From JADFQT01 sp965216025 (lineage in GTDB: Bacteria; Chloroflexota; Dehalococcoidia; Lucifugimonadales; UBA3495), in assembly GCA_965216025.1 (NCBI GenBank), contig CBDCEX010000008.1:1-33563 (forward strand): DNA of 33,563 nucleotides, given 5' to 3'. The notes below the pieces were generated by a model. The model was not told the DNA's origin and did not search any database. It saw nothing but the letters and a program-made list of their open reading frames with translations. The position numbers and the translations under genes were made by a program. Shown here in pieces: positions 24,365 to 32,219 of the stretch (positions are counted from its first letter, which is position 1; each line of letters begins with the position of its first letter).

Positions 24365-24415
24365 TCGACAGGCTCAGGGCGAACGGTTTCCTTCCGTTCG
24401 TGGTGAGCTTGTCGA
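24365..24415. repeat. REP-like extragenic palindrome
   Basis: TCGACAGGCTCAGGGCGAAC and its partner GTTCGTGGTGAGCTTGTCGA pair with a few mismatches around a short loop. The sequence belongs to the widespread TTCGACAAGCTCA/TGAGCCTGTCGAA repeat type found between genes in many bacteria. It sits between the cupin and the NIPSNAP-like gene. Confidence 0.7.
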
Positions 24416-24484
24416 TCCACAGCGGGGGGTTTCTGATAAGCCCCCAGTGTGCTTCCTCCCGGAGCGGCCTCACACAGGCCAATT

Positions 24485-24838
24485 CTACTCCATCGGGACT
24501 CTTTCGAACTGGGTCTTGGGGAATATGGCCAACAACCTTGCGGTAGCGCCGGACCGGTTTTCGAACCCGTGCTTGACACCTGCAGGGGCCAGGACAGTGT
24601 CTCCCTCTCCTAGCGTAACTACCTGGTCACCCAGAATTGCTTCCAGACTGCCCTCCACGATGACCATGGCCTCTTCGCTGTCGGGGTGGATGTGGGTGGT
24701 GACCCGACCTCCAGGTCCGATTTCCAGGTGGCTGATGTATAACGACAGGGCACCCTGGGTAGCGTCGACGAGGACCGCCCGCTCGACCCCGGGATATCCC
24801 ACTTCCGTGGTTGCATCAGCTTGACTTATGATGGGCAT
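24485..24838 (-). CDS. cupin-domain protein
   Basis: The 117-residue single-domain cupin has motif 1 GGRVTTHIHPDSEEAMVIVE (His, His, Glu metal ligands) and motif 2 GDTVLAPAGVKHGFEN (third His). It is of standard length for a small cupin. The substrate is unknown, and a metal-dependent dioxygenase, isomerase or simple binding role is possible. GGGGAGGAAAG before the ATG fixes the start at 24838, so the longer frame reaching 25048 is not used. Confidence 0.85.
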   Translation of the reverse strand: MPIISQADATTEVGYPGVERAVLVDATQGALSLYISHLEIGPGGRVTTHIHPDSEEAMVIVEGSLEAILGDQVVTLGEGDTVLAPAGVKHGFENRSGATARLLAIFPKTQFERVPME

Positions 24839-24904
24839 CGTCTTTCCTCCCCAGCAAATACAGTGATTGCTGACCGTTGCTCGGACTGATAACTCTTTGT
24901 TGGC

Positions 24905-24941
24905 GGGATTAGGGGAAGCCTGATATGAGACCCCTAATCCC
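24905..24941. repeat. 11-bp perfect inverted repeat upstream of the cupin
   Basis: GGGATTAGGGG (24905-24915) and CCCCTAATCCC (24931-24941) are perfect complements around 15 nt, between the broken ArsR gene and the cupin start. It may form a hairpin in either transcript, but no T-tract is present. Confidence 0.5.
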
Positions 24942-24980
24942 CTCACCCCGGCAAAACACCTGTAGCAAGGCGTACGAGGA

Positions 24981-25066
24981 TCATGACGCGGGCACCAGGA
25001 GTCTAACCTCCGCCTGGAAGTGCTCCATGGTCCGGAACTTGTCGGCAAAGGACTCGCCGGGGATCT
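24981..25066 (-). pseudogene. 3' end of the IS-interrupted ArsR gene
   Basis: After removal of IS1380 copy C and one TTAG, the ArsR frame continues here as EIPGESFADKFRTMEHFQAE and ends RLLVPAS at 24981. The frame match and coding look support this as the original C-terminus, although most ArsR proteins are shorter. Confidence 0.55.
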
Positions 25067-25070
25067 CTAA

Positions 25071-26733
25071 ATCGGGATTGCCCAGATCAAACTGATTCCT
25101 CCAACCATGTGACCCTGTGGGATGGCTCGAACTATAAAAGGGCAGCCTGAGGGAGTCAACTGCATCCGATTCACTCAACTGACCCACTCGCCATAGGGTA
25201 ACCACCCCCCTGACGAGCGTAAAAGTCTAGAATTGCCTGCCCCTGCCCAAGCGTCTCCCTCGGGGTGGTCTATTTACCCCGGACGACCCCATAACTGTCC
25301 GAAATACCTGTGCTCTCAAAGCAGGCTAGCCAGGTGCCAGCCGAAGCCGGCTGATCCGTTCTAGTATCCCGGTCAGCATTTCCCTGGTTACCAGCACCTC
25401 GGCAAGCTGAAACACCAGCCTCCTTGCGTGGCGTACCAGTCGCCCACCCGTCTTGATCAGCCTGGTCTGAAGACTGGTCAGAGTCCAGTGCTTCATATCC
25501 TCCGGCAACACCAGCCTTCTCATAAAGTTGCCCAGGTTGTAAGTCAGGACGAACAGCCATAGTCTCACCTGGTTGGCCACGAACTTGTGGCAGGAAAGCC
25601 GGGTCCAGTTCAGGGCGTACTTGCCCTCCTTGATCCACTGCTCCGCCGTGCCACGGCCATTGTAAAAGCGGACTATTCCTTTGGGTGGATAGCTCAGGTT
25701 GGTCACGATGAAACCAACCCTGGGAAATAGCTCCCCCTGATGCCACTCTACTTTAGCCACCACTCGCCTGGGCAAGTGCCAACTCTGGGCCTGATAGGCA
25801 AAGTCATGGTAGGAGACGATAGGCTCCCGGGATGGCCATTCGGTAGGACGCTCCAGCAAGGGTTGGATCTGCTCCTGAATTACCTGATTGGCGGGAAGCC
25901 GGATGGCGTACCCGATCTTTCCTTGTTCCAGATACTCGTATAGCTCCGGCTTGGCAAAAGCAGCGTCACCCCGGAACAGCAACCGCAGTCCTTTCTTCTG
26001 GTATCCTTTCACCACCGGCTCAAGGAGTTCCTGCCAGCCATCGGCACTATGCACGTTTCCGGGTCGTAGCGTCGCTCCTTCGCAATCCCCAAACTGGTTG
26101 AACAGAAAGAGGGGATGATAGCAGACACACTCGAAGTGCCCGTTGTAGGCGGCTCCTTCCTGCTGACCATGCACTGGACTCTCCGAACTGTCCATGTCCA
26201 GAATCACTCGCCAGTGGGTGGAGTGTGAGCCATGGCCAGCTCCACCCACTGGGGATTCATCAGGGCCAGCCCCTTTAGGTTGTCCTCTTGAGTCAGAGTC
26301 TCCGTCTCAAAACGGCTCATGGTGTTGGTTCTGGCGGCGTTGCGGTCTGAGCCTTGCCAGCCCACGACAACTCTCATGGCTGGGTCTTGGGAAAGACGTT
26401 CTGCATCGTTGGTATCATCGTAGCCGACCAAGCGGCTGTAGATGGACTGGCGGAGCAGAGGGACCAGGTGGTGTCGGATGTTGCGGCCGGTACGGCTTTC
26501 CTGGAGATAGTCGGAGGCTATGGGGGTAAGGTCCAGGGCGTCATCCAGTTCTCGGAATGCCAGCAGTCCGGCGTCGGAGGTGATGGTGGCACCATGTAAC
26601 TCCAGCCGGATTTGGGGATTGAATTGGAGCCGAAGAGAGGCCTTTTCGCGGTCACCCATCGGGTGCCTCCAATGTCGGTACGTAAGTTATCTGAAATAGC
26701 CAACTTATTGCATGTATTATATCTGAAATACGG
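25071..26733 (-). mobile_element. IS1380-family insertion sequence, copy C
   Basis: This is a diverged relative of copies A and B; its 3' tail still aligns with theirs up to GTTTGATCTGGGSAATCCCG. Ends are CGGGATTGCCCAGATC and CCGTATTTCAGATAT (inward). The flanks CTAA at 25067-25070 and 26734-26737 form a 4-bp target duplication, as usual for IS1380. It is inserted near the 3' end of an ArsR-family gene. Confidence 0.8.
25326..26659 (-). pseudogene. IS1380-family transposase, copy C, frameshifted
   Basis: The first frame starts at 26659 (MGDREKASLRLQFNPQIRLE) and runs to AMAHTPPTGE at 26204. The rest, from RVILDMDSSESPVHGQQEGA to RISRLRLAPG at 25326, lies in another frame. Compared with copy A, one extra base is present in the CCACCC stretch near 26215-26220. 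Both catalytic Asp (LDMDSS, LLFRGDAAFAKPELYEYLE) and the Glu (GRGTAEQWIKEGKYALNWTR) are intact, so the shift alone is inactivating. Numerous substitutions relative to copy A mark it as a separate lineage. Confidence 0.85.
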
Positions 26734-27151
26734 CTAAGAGATTCATGTAACGACTAGAAAAGCAAGAAAGTTGCCTATTTACCGCATCACTTGTTTGAGC
26801 CAAATGGGGAATACGGGCTAAATCTCCCAAATAATCGGCCAAGGCGCCAAGCTGGTCTTCCCAGAATCTGCGGTATTCACCAATCCACCGATCCGCTTCT
26901 CGCAAGGGAGCAGCATCAAGGCCGCACCGGTGAATTCTGCCCTCCCTTTGGCGAGCGATGAGCCCAGCCTTTTCAAGCACCCTCAAGTGCCTGGAAATCG
27001 CCGGCAGAGAAATATCGAAAGGCTTGGCCAGACTGGTAAATGGCAGGCCGCCGGCCGGCACACCTTTTCGGGAAAGGTTTTGCAAAATGGCCCGACGGAT
27101 GGGGTCGGCCAATGCGGCAAATGTTGCACCTAGAGGATTATAGTTAACCAT
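26734..27151 (-). pseudogene. ArsR-family regulator, 5' part, interrupted by IS1380 copy C
   Basis: The winged-helix domain is complete: MVNYNPLGATFAALADPIRR, then FTSLAKPFDISLPAISRHLR and VLEKAGLIARQREGRIHRCG, followed by FWEDQLGALADYLG. No metal-binding Cys motif is present; the type is the one often paired with AHSA1/SRPBCC genes. The IS inserted after about residue 138, beyond the DNA-binding part, so the truncated protein might still bind DNA. The interrupted frame ends four residues into the IS (VFQI, 26717). The start ATG sits in a perfect 12-bp palindrome. Confidence 0.75.
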
Positions 27152-27157
27152 ATGGTT
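27146..27157. promoter_or_regulatory. 12-bp palindrome at the ArsR start codon
   Basis: AACCATATGGTT is perfectly symmetric and overlaps the start codon of the ArsR gene. On the minus strand it lies between TTGACT and TATAAT, 19 bp apart. It is a good candidate autoregulatory site, but the TATAAT is also codons 4-5 of the gene, so that promoter reading would force a later start. Confidence 0.45.
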
Positions 27158-27225
27158 TGGGAGTCAAGCGTAAGATGTCGCGCTGAATCGGCGATTGCCG
27201 AACCAATAAAGTGGTTGGCGTTAGA

Positions 27226-27384
27226 TCATGGAAATGCCGATGCCACGGACAGTGTGGTAAGAAAAGGCCGGAGCCGTCGGCCCAGCAGCAACACAATGAC
27301 GGAGGCAAACCCCGGCGTTAGGAGCCAGACGAAGCCCTGCAAAGAGAATAGAGTGGCGGCTAAAGGAAAAAATACGGCTAAAGC
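27226..27384 (-). other. hydrophobic 52-codon frame continuing after the molybdoenzyme stop
   Basis: Directly after the TAA of the 27385-29067 gene the same frame stays open for 52 codons and encodes a membrane-like stretch: LAVFFPLAATLFSLQGFVWL, then LTPGFASVIVLLLGRRLRPF and a basic tail, stopping at 27226. No ATG or GTG start with a ribosome-binding site is present. It could be a lost C-terminal helix pair or chance. Confidence 0.3.
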
Positions 27385-29067
27385 TTACATTTCCGTCTTT
27401 CGGCTGTGGATGCCGCTGGCGCCGTCGGGACGGTTGCCCTGTTTCTCCTCAATCTGCGGCGTGCCATCAGCCTCGGCGCATCGCACCTCGAAGGTGTGCT
27501 CCCCTTCCTGGAAGGGCCAGTCATAGCGCCAGATAACCCAGGTTGTTTCCGAGAGGGGCGCCCGCAGCTGGGCCAGCTCCCAGGGGCCGCCGTTTACTCT
27601 AACCTCCACTTTGGAGATGCCCCGGTCTCCGGCGAAGGCAATTCCGCCGACTGGTACCAGCCTTTGGTTATCCCTCTGGATGATGTTATTGACGGCGATA
27701 GTATCGATAACTGAAGTCGCCTTAACTTGCGCCACCTCCGACCAACTGCGCTCCACCCAGTAGCCTTCCTGGTACTCCTCGGTGATTTCCATGCCGGTGA
27801 TCCACTTGGGTTGCTTCATACCATATCGGTCAGGCAGCCAAATCCGCAGCGGAAAGCCATGATCGAAGGGAATCGGTTTGCCGTCCCAGGCGTAGGCGAG
27901 CATGATCCGCTCGTCGGAGGCGATCAAGTCCAAATCCACCGTCTCGTAAAATCCGTCCCCCGAGGTGATGATCAGGTAGCGGGCCGTGCTTTGCGGCTGC
28001 ACGTCGGCCAAAATCTTTTGCAGGCTAACGCCGGTCCACCAGGTGGTGCTGATCAGCGTCGTGCCGATCCGTCCGGAGATACAGGAGAGGGTGACATATT
28101 GGTCCCTGGACTCATAATTATGCATGATGTCGTCCAGGGTCAGCACCAGGGGATTATCTACCAGACCGGTGATTGGCAGAGACCAGGTTGCGATGTCGAT
28201 TACCGTTGGTTCAGTGCGGAGAAACACCTGATAATGGTCCGCTACTTCGGTGTACTCCGGACGGGTCCCCGGAGCGGGGACCAAGGGATCGCCGGCATTG
28301 GGAAAGGGATCCCGGATGGGCATGTCGGATTTGTCCATCGAGCCGAGAATTGCCTGGTCTAGCTGCCGCCGTTCATTTTGGGCCAGAATCGCCCCCAGGC
28401 CACCGCTGAGTACCGTGATGGTGGCGGTGGCCGCTCCCAGCCGGACGAGAAACTGCCGGCGATCGATTGTGGAGGCGGAGCGAACTTCCTCCTCGACAAC
28501 CGGACGGGCGGGTTTGCCGGGGTTGATCAAGACTAGCCGGCTGTATACTGGGACCAAGCCGACTCCCCAGGCCAGGAACAAAACCATCAACACGAAGAAA
28601 GTGATGATCGGGTTTACCGTCGACTGACCCATGGGGAGGCTGACTACAGCCATCGGCAGGCCGAAAATTACTCCAGCCGCCAGACCAGGAGTGAGTCTGG
28701 GTTGGGCGTTGCGTGCCTTTGCGATGCCGAAGAAAAGGACGCCGCCGACCACCCCGATTAAGAAGAACAACAAAATAGCGGCGGCTTGTTCTCCGGTTTT
28801 GGCCGCTGCTGCCACACTCAGGCCCACCAACCGCAGCCCATCGATCATCAGGTCGATTCCGAAGGTAACCAGCGGACCCGGCAGCACCCGGGCGATCCAA
28901 TCAAATAGAGCGAAGGGAACAAAAGTCAAGCCGGCCAGCTTGTCGGCCAGATAAAAGAGGCCAACCAGCGGTGCGGTCAGCAGCCCGCCGGTCAACGCCC
29001 CGTAACCCAGGCTCAGCTTCCCCAGTCGACTAACCAAAGACCCGCTGACCGGCAGTAGTTTCCTCAT
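27385..29067 (-). CDS. membrane-anchored sulfite-oxidase-like molybdopterin oxidoreductase
   Basis: The 560-residue protein has an N-terminal membrane part (about residues 1-180) with four to five helices, for example AAILLFFLIGVVGGVLFFGI and ITFFVLMVLFLAWGVGLVPV. An RRQFLVRLGAATATITVLSG stretch (about 205-225) resembles a Tat signal. The sulfite-oxidase-type Mo-cofactor domain (about 270-470) carries the Mo-ligand Cys in YVTLSCISGRIGTTLIS and the family end HGFPLRIWLPDRYGMKQPKW. A Mo-co dimerisation-like beta domain closes it (VGGIAFAGDRGISKVEVRVN, WVIWRYDWPFQEGEHTFEVR). The catalytic domain should lie outside the membrane; the substrate and electron acceptor are unknown. GAGGAG precedes the ATG. 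Confidence 0.88.
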   Translation of the reverse strand: MRKLLPVSGSLVSRLGKLSLGYGALTGGLLTAPLVGLFYLADKLAGLTFVPFALFDWIARVLPGPLVTFGIDLMIDGLRLVGLSVAAAAKTGEQAAAILLFFLIGVVGGVLFFGIAKARNAQPRLTPGLAAGVIFGLPMAVVSLPMGQSTVNPIITFFVLMVLFLAWGVGLVPVYSRLVLINPGKPARPVVEEEVRSASTIDRRQFLVRLGAATATITVLSGGLGAILAQNERRQLDQAILGSMDKSDMPIRDPFPNAGDPLVPAPGTRPEYTEVADHYQVFLRTEPTVIDIATWSLPITGLVDNPLVLTLDDIMHNYESRDQYVTLSCISGRIGTTLISTTWWTGVSLQKILADVQPQSTARYLIITSGDGFYETVDLDLIASDERIMLAYAWDGKPIPFDHGFPLRIWLPDRYGMKQPKWITGMEITEEYQEGYWVERSWSEVAQVKATSVIDTIAVNNIIQRDNQRLVPVGGIAFAGDRGISKVEVRVNGGPWELAQLRAPLSETTWVIWRYDWPFQEGEHTFEVRCAEADGTPQIEEKQGNRPDGASGIHSRKTEM

Positions 29068-29204
29068 AAATCACTCCTCTGGGAGAAACACAGGGAACGG
29101 CCCCGGACCAAAGACCTGGTGAGATCTACTGGAACGCAACGCCGACTCCACCAGTTTCACTTCGGTATAGGTCTAGGAAACAGCGCTGACGCTAAAATGA
29201 TACA

Positions 29205-31184
29205 CCGGGATTCCCCAGATCAAACCACCTTTCCTGGATATAGCTCCCGCGGGGATACCGCCAAATATAATCCCGCATTCCAAGGGCGTCAAATGCGGTC
29301 TGATGCGGCCTGATTCACTCAAAGTCCCCGCTTTCATTGGGCAACCACTGTACTGCCAAGCGTAAAAGCCCCAAACCGCTGGTCTACGCCCAAGTCTCGC
29401 CCTTGGGAAGCTCTTTTGCCCTGTGCGACCCCGTAACCGTAACCAATCCCGACGCTCCTAAAGTGGACTAGCCAGGAGCCAGCCTAAGCCGACCAATTCG
29501 TTCCAGTATCCCGCCTAGCATTTCCCGGCTCACCAGCACCTCAGCAAGCTGAAACACCAGCCTTCCGGCATGGCGCACCAACCGTCCTGGTCTGCAGACT
29601 GGTCAACGACCAGTGCTTCATTGCCTCCGGTAAGGCTAGCCTTCTCATGAACAACTCCAGCCTGAGTTGCCCAGGTTGTAAGCCAGATACGAACAACGGA
29701 GTCCAGCCTGCTACGGCGCAGCTTTTGGGGTTCAGCCTGATAGCGGGGTGGCCACGAAGCCGCGCTGGGGCTGGCGCAGGTAGCTGCGCCGGGCAAAGGG
29801 GAAGAATTGGCGGCCTCCAGTCTTGATCATCCTGGTCTGCAGACTGGTCAACGACCAGTGCTTCATTGCCTCCGGTAAGGCTAGCCTTCTCATGAAGTTG
29901 CCCAGGTTGTAAGCCAGTACGAACAACTCCAGCCTGACCTGATTGGCCACGAACTTGTGGCAGGACAACCTGGTCCAGTTCAGGGCGTACTTGCCTTCTT
30001 TTATCCATTGCTCCGCGGTGCCTCGGCCATTGTAAAAGCGGACTATCCCGATGTTTGGATAGCTCAGATTGGTGACGATGAAGCCCACTCTGGGAAACAG
30101 TTCTCCCTGGTGCCACTCCACCTTAGAGACCACTCTCCGAGCAACGTTCCAGCTCTGGGCCTGGTAGACGAAGTCATGATAGGAGACGATGGGCTTCGGG
30201 GAAAGCCACTCCGTAGGCCGTATTAGCCGGTGCGCTATCTCCCGCTGCAGCACCTGGTTGGACCGCAGCCTGATGGCGTAGCCGATGTTTCTTGCTTCCA
30301 GATAATCGTATATCTCCGGCTTGGCGAAGGCGGCGTCAGCACGAAACAGCAGCCTGACCGCTGCTGTCAAATAACGCTCCACCACCGGATCAAGGACTTC
30401 TTGCCAATCATCGGCACTGTGGACGTTGCCTGACCGTAGCTTAGCTGCTTCACAATCCCCGAACTGGTTGAACAGAAAGAGAGGGTGATAGCAGACGCAT
30501 TCAAAGTGGCCGTTATAGGCTGCTCCCTCCTGCTGGCCGTGCACTGGACTCTCGGAACTGTCCATATCCAGGATTGCTCGCCGGTGTAGGGTATGGGCCA
30601 TAGCTCGTTCCACCCACTGGGTATTTATTCGTGCCAGCCCCTTCAGGTTGTCCTCTTGGGTCAGGAACTCCGTCTCGAACCGGCCCATCTCACTGGTGCT
30701 GGCTCCTTTCCGCTCCGAGCCTTGCCATCCCACGATCACTCGCATGGCTGGGTCTTGGGAAAGGCGCACTGCGTCATTGGTGTCGTCGTAGCCGGCCAAG
30801 CGGCTGTAGATCGACTGTCTTAGCAGCGGAACCAGGTGGTGAAGGATATTGCGTCCGGTACGGCTTTCCTGGAGGTAGTCCTCAGCGATTTCGGTAAGGC
30901 TCAAGGCATCATCAAACTCTCGAAAGGCAAGAAGACCAGCGTCGGAGGTGATGGTTGAGCCGTGAAATTCCAGGCGGACTTTGGGATTGAATTGGAGCCG
31001 GAGAGAGGCATTTTCGCCGTCACCCATCAGGTGCCTCCATGATGCCTACGGCATCTTACTGTAAAGTGACATATCATAGAGTTATTATAGCTAGAACAAC
31101 GCCAAATGACCTATAATTAGATAAAAGTTGAAAGACCATCGACGAATTACTGGGAAAGCTTTTTAGCCATATGGGAAATGTGGG
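29205..31184 (-). mobile_element. IS1380-family insertion sequence, copy B (rearranged)
   Basis: This copy is very similar to copy A but in opposite orientation and 228 bp longer. The extra length lies at 29586-29830: a segment of about 65 bp of the transposase gene is present twice (29586-29650 and 29830-29895), with foreign sequence between. No target duplication is seen (TCAT and TGTA outside the ends in element orientation). Confidence 0.85.
29468..31027 (-). pseudogene. IS1380-family transposase, copy B, disrupted near the C-terminus
   Basis: The frame from 31027 matches copy A almost residue for residue (MGDGENASLRLQFNPKVRLE), including VERAMAHTLHRRAILDMDSS, FRADAAFAKPEIYDYLE and GRGTAEQWIKEGK. 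After QTRMIKTGGR the sequence passes into inserted material (QFFPFARRSYLRQPQRGFVA) and stops at 29732. The original C-terminus, ending LRLAPG in copy A, survives at 29468-29580 after the duplicated segment. All three catalytic residues precede the break, so partial activity is conceivable but unlikely. Confidence 0.85.
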
Positions 31185-31284
31185 ATGAAATTACTACGGA
31201 TGGATATCCGTCTTCGGTGATCCCTATGGAGTAAATACGTTCACCCCTGTGCTCCACTTCAGCCCAGAGTTCGTCAGAGAAGGT
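31185..31284 (-). pseudogene. coding remnant cut by IS1380 copy B
   Basis: In the frame of the 31285 gene, directly after its TGA, the minus strand reads TFSDELWAEVEHRGERIYSI and GITEDGYPSVVIS up to the IS edge. The composition is clearly protein-like. Either the TGA is a nonsense mutation in a longer gene or this is the start of a second, truncated gene without a visible start codon. Confidence 0.45.
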
Positions 31285-31788
31285 TCAGACAACAGCAAGG
31301 AGTTTTACCGTAGCATCAAAGCTGCAATATGAGACAATCTTTTGAAAATTAGGATACTTCTCATTTAAAACCTGGCTCGGAAGCACATTAGGACCGAGAG
31401 CCCAGGCGTCAGCAGCCCAACCCGGAGCACTGTGGATCTGGTCCAGATCGATAGCAAGATTACTTCGTTTGGACGACTCTTTTGGAGAATAGCCCCATTG
31501 CACTGGTCCCCATTCACCAGACCATCGTCCCAAAAAGAAAGCCCCCTGCATGGTCGTCAGTGTTGGATATTCTGGCCCAAATTCTCGGTGCCGGTCCAAA
31601 ATATGCATTACCGTCGTTCCAGTGGAATGATAGCTAGACCTTATGCCTTTAGGGTATCCTCTCAATGGTGACCTGCAATAAATATCATAAGGTTTTAGTG
31701 GGTTCCTGGTTTTCACCAAATCGACACTCAAGACCCGTGCTAACTGCTGGTTTTTCTTTAGAATTACTCTAACTTCAGCTAATTTCAT
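31285..31788 (-). CDS. hypothetical protein in an AT-richer patch
   Basis: The protein is about 167 residues and begins MKLAEVRVILKKNQQLARVL if the ATG at 31788 is used; an ATG at 31812 adds eight residues and neither has a ribosome-binding site. Features are DIYCRSPLRGYPKGIRSSYH, a GTTVMHILDRHREFGPEYPT stretch, and GRWSGEWGPVQWGYSPKES. No signal peptide or membrane segment is present, and I do not recognise the family. The DNA is visibly AT-richer than its neighbours, which fits horizontal acquisition. The frame upstream of 31812 (to 31986) is antisense to the next gene. A continuing open frame after its TGA is cut by IS1380 copy B. Confidence 0.55.
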   Translation of the reverse strand: MKLAEVRVILKKNQQLARVLSVDLVKTRNPLKPYDIYCRSPLRGYPKGIRSSYHSTGTTVMHILDRHREFGPEYPTLTTMQGAFFLGRWSGEWGPVQWGYSPKESSKRSNLAIDLDQIHSAPGWAADAWALGPNVLPSQVLNEKYPNFQKIVSYCSFDATVKLLAVV

Positions 31789-31865
31789 CCACTTAACATA
31801 ACACGTCAGCATGGGCAGCTGTCCAGGGCGAATGGTCAACAACGGAGTCGAAGAGAGGTGGAAGC

Positions 31866-32141
31866 CTACTGGGAATTCCAACGCTGCCGCAAGGACTCGA
31901 CGTAGACCCGGTCGTAGTCCCCGTGATGACCGGCGTGGGGCCCCTCCACCAGCTGCTCGGCCCACAGGTAATCCACGTCGCCCCATTGAATTGGATAGGG
32001 GGTCTGGTCGAAGAAAGCGGTGACCGCCTGGGTAGGGTCTCCCGCCTCCACGTAACCCAGCATCTGGAAATTATCGTACACATGGCCAGCGGCGGACACG
32101 AACTGCCCCTTCATCGCCGCCAGCACTATAAACTGCGCCAT
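31866..32141 (-). CDS. small hypothetical protein downstream of the thiolase
   Basis: The 91-residue protein begins MAQFIVLAAMKGQFVSAAGH and has an aromatic, acidic second half (PYPIQWGDVDYLWAEQLVEG, DYDRVYVESLRQRW). No domain is recognised. TGAGAG stands about 10 bases before the ATG. It follows the thiolase by 78 bp on the same strand and may be expressed with it, but it does not look like the OB-fold DUF35 partner usually found next to such thiolases. Confidence 0.55.
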   Translation of the reverse strand: MAQFIVLAAMKGQFVSAAGHVYDNFQMLGYVEAGDPTQAVTAFFDQTPYPIQWGDVDYLWAEQLVEGPHAGHHGDYDRVYVESLRQRWNSQ

Positions 32142-32219
32142 TTTAACTCTCAGGAGATGTCAAATGGCCGATGGTCATTTTCGCCGGTCGTTGTCGCTGT
32201 CGGAAACCGGCTCGCTCCC

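Noticed and set aside
24485..25048. Longer cupin frame of 187 residues
   Set aside because: The extension is not cupin-like, overlaps an inverted repeat, and a strong ribosome-binding site marks the ATG at 24838.
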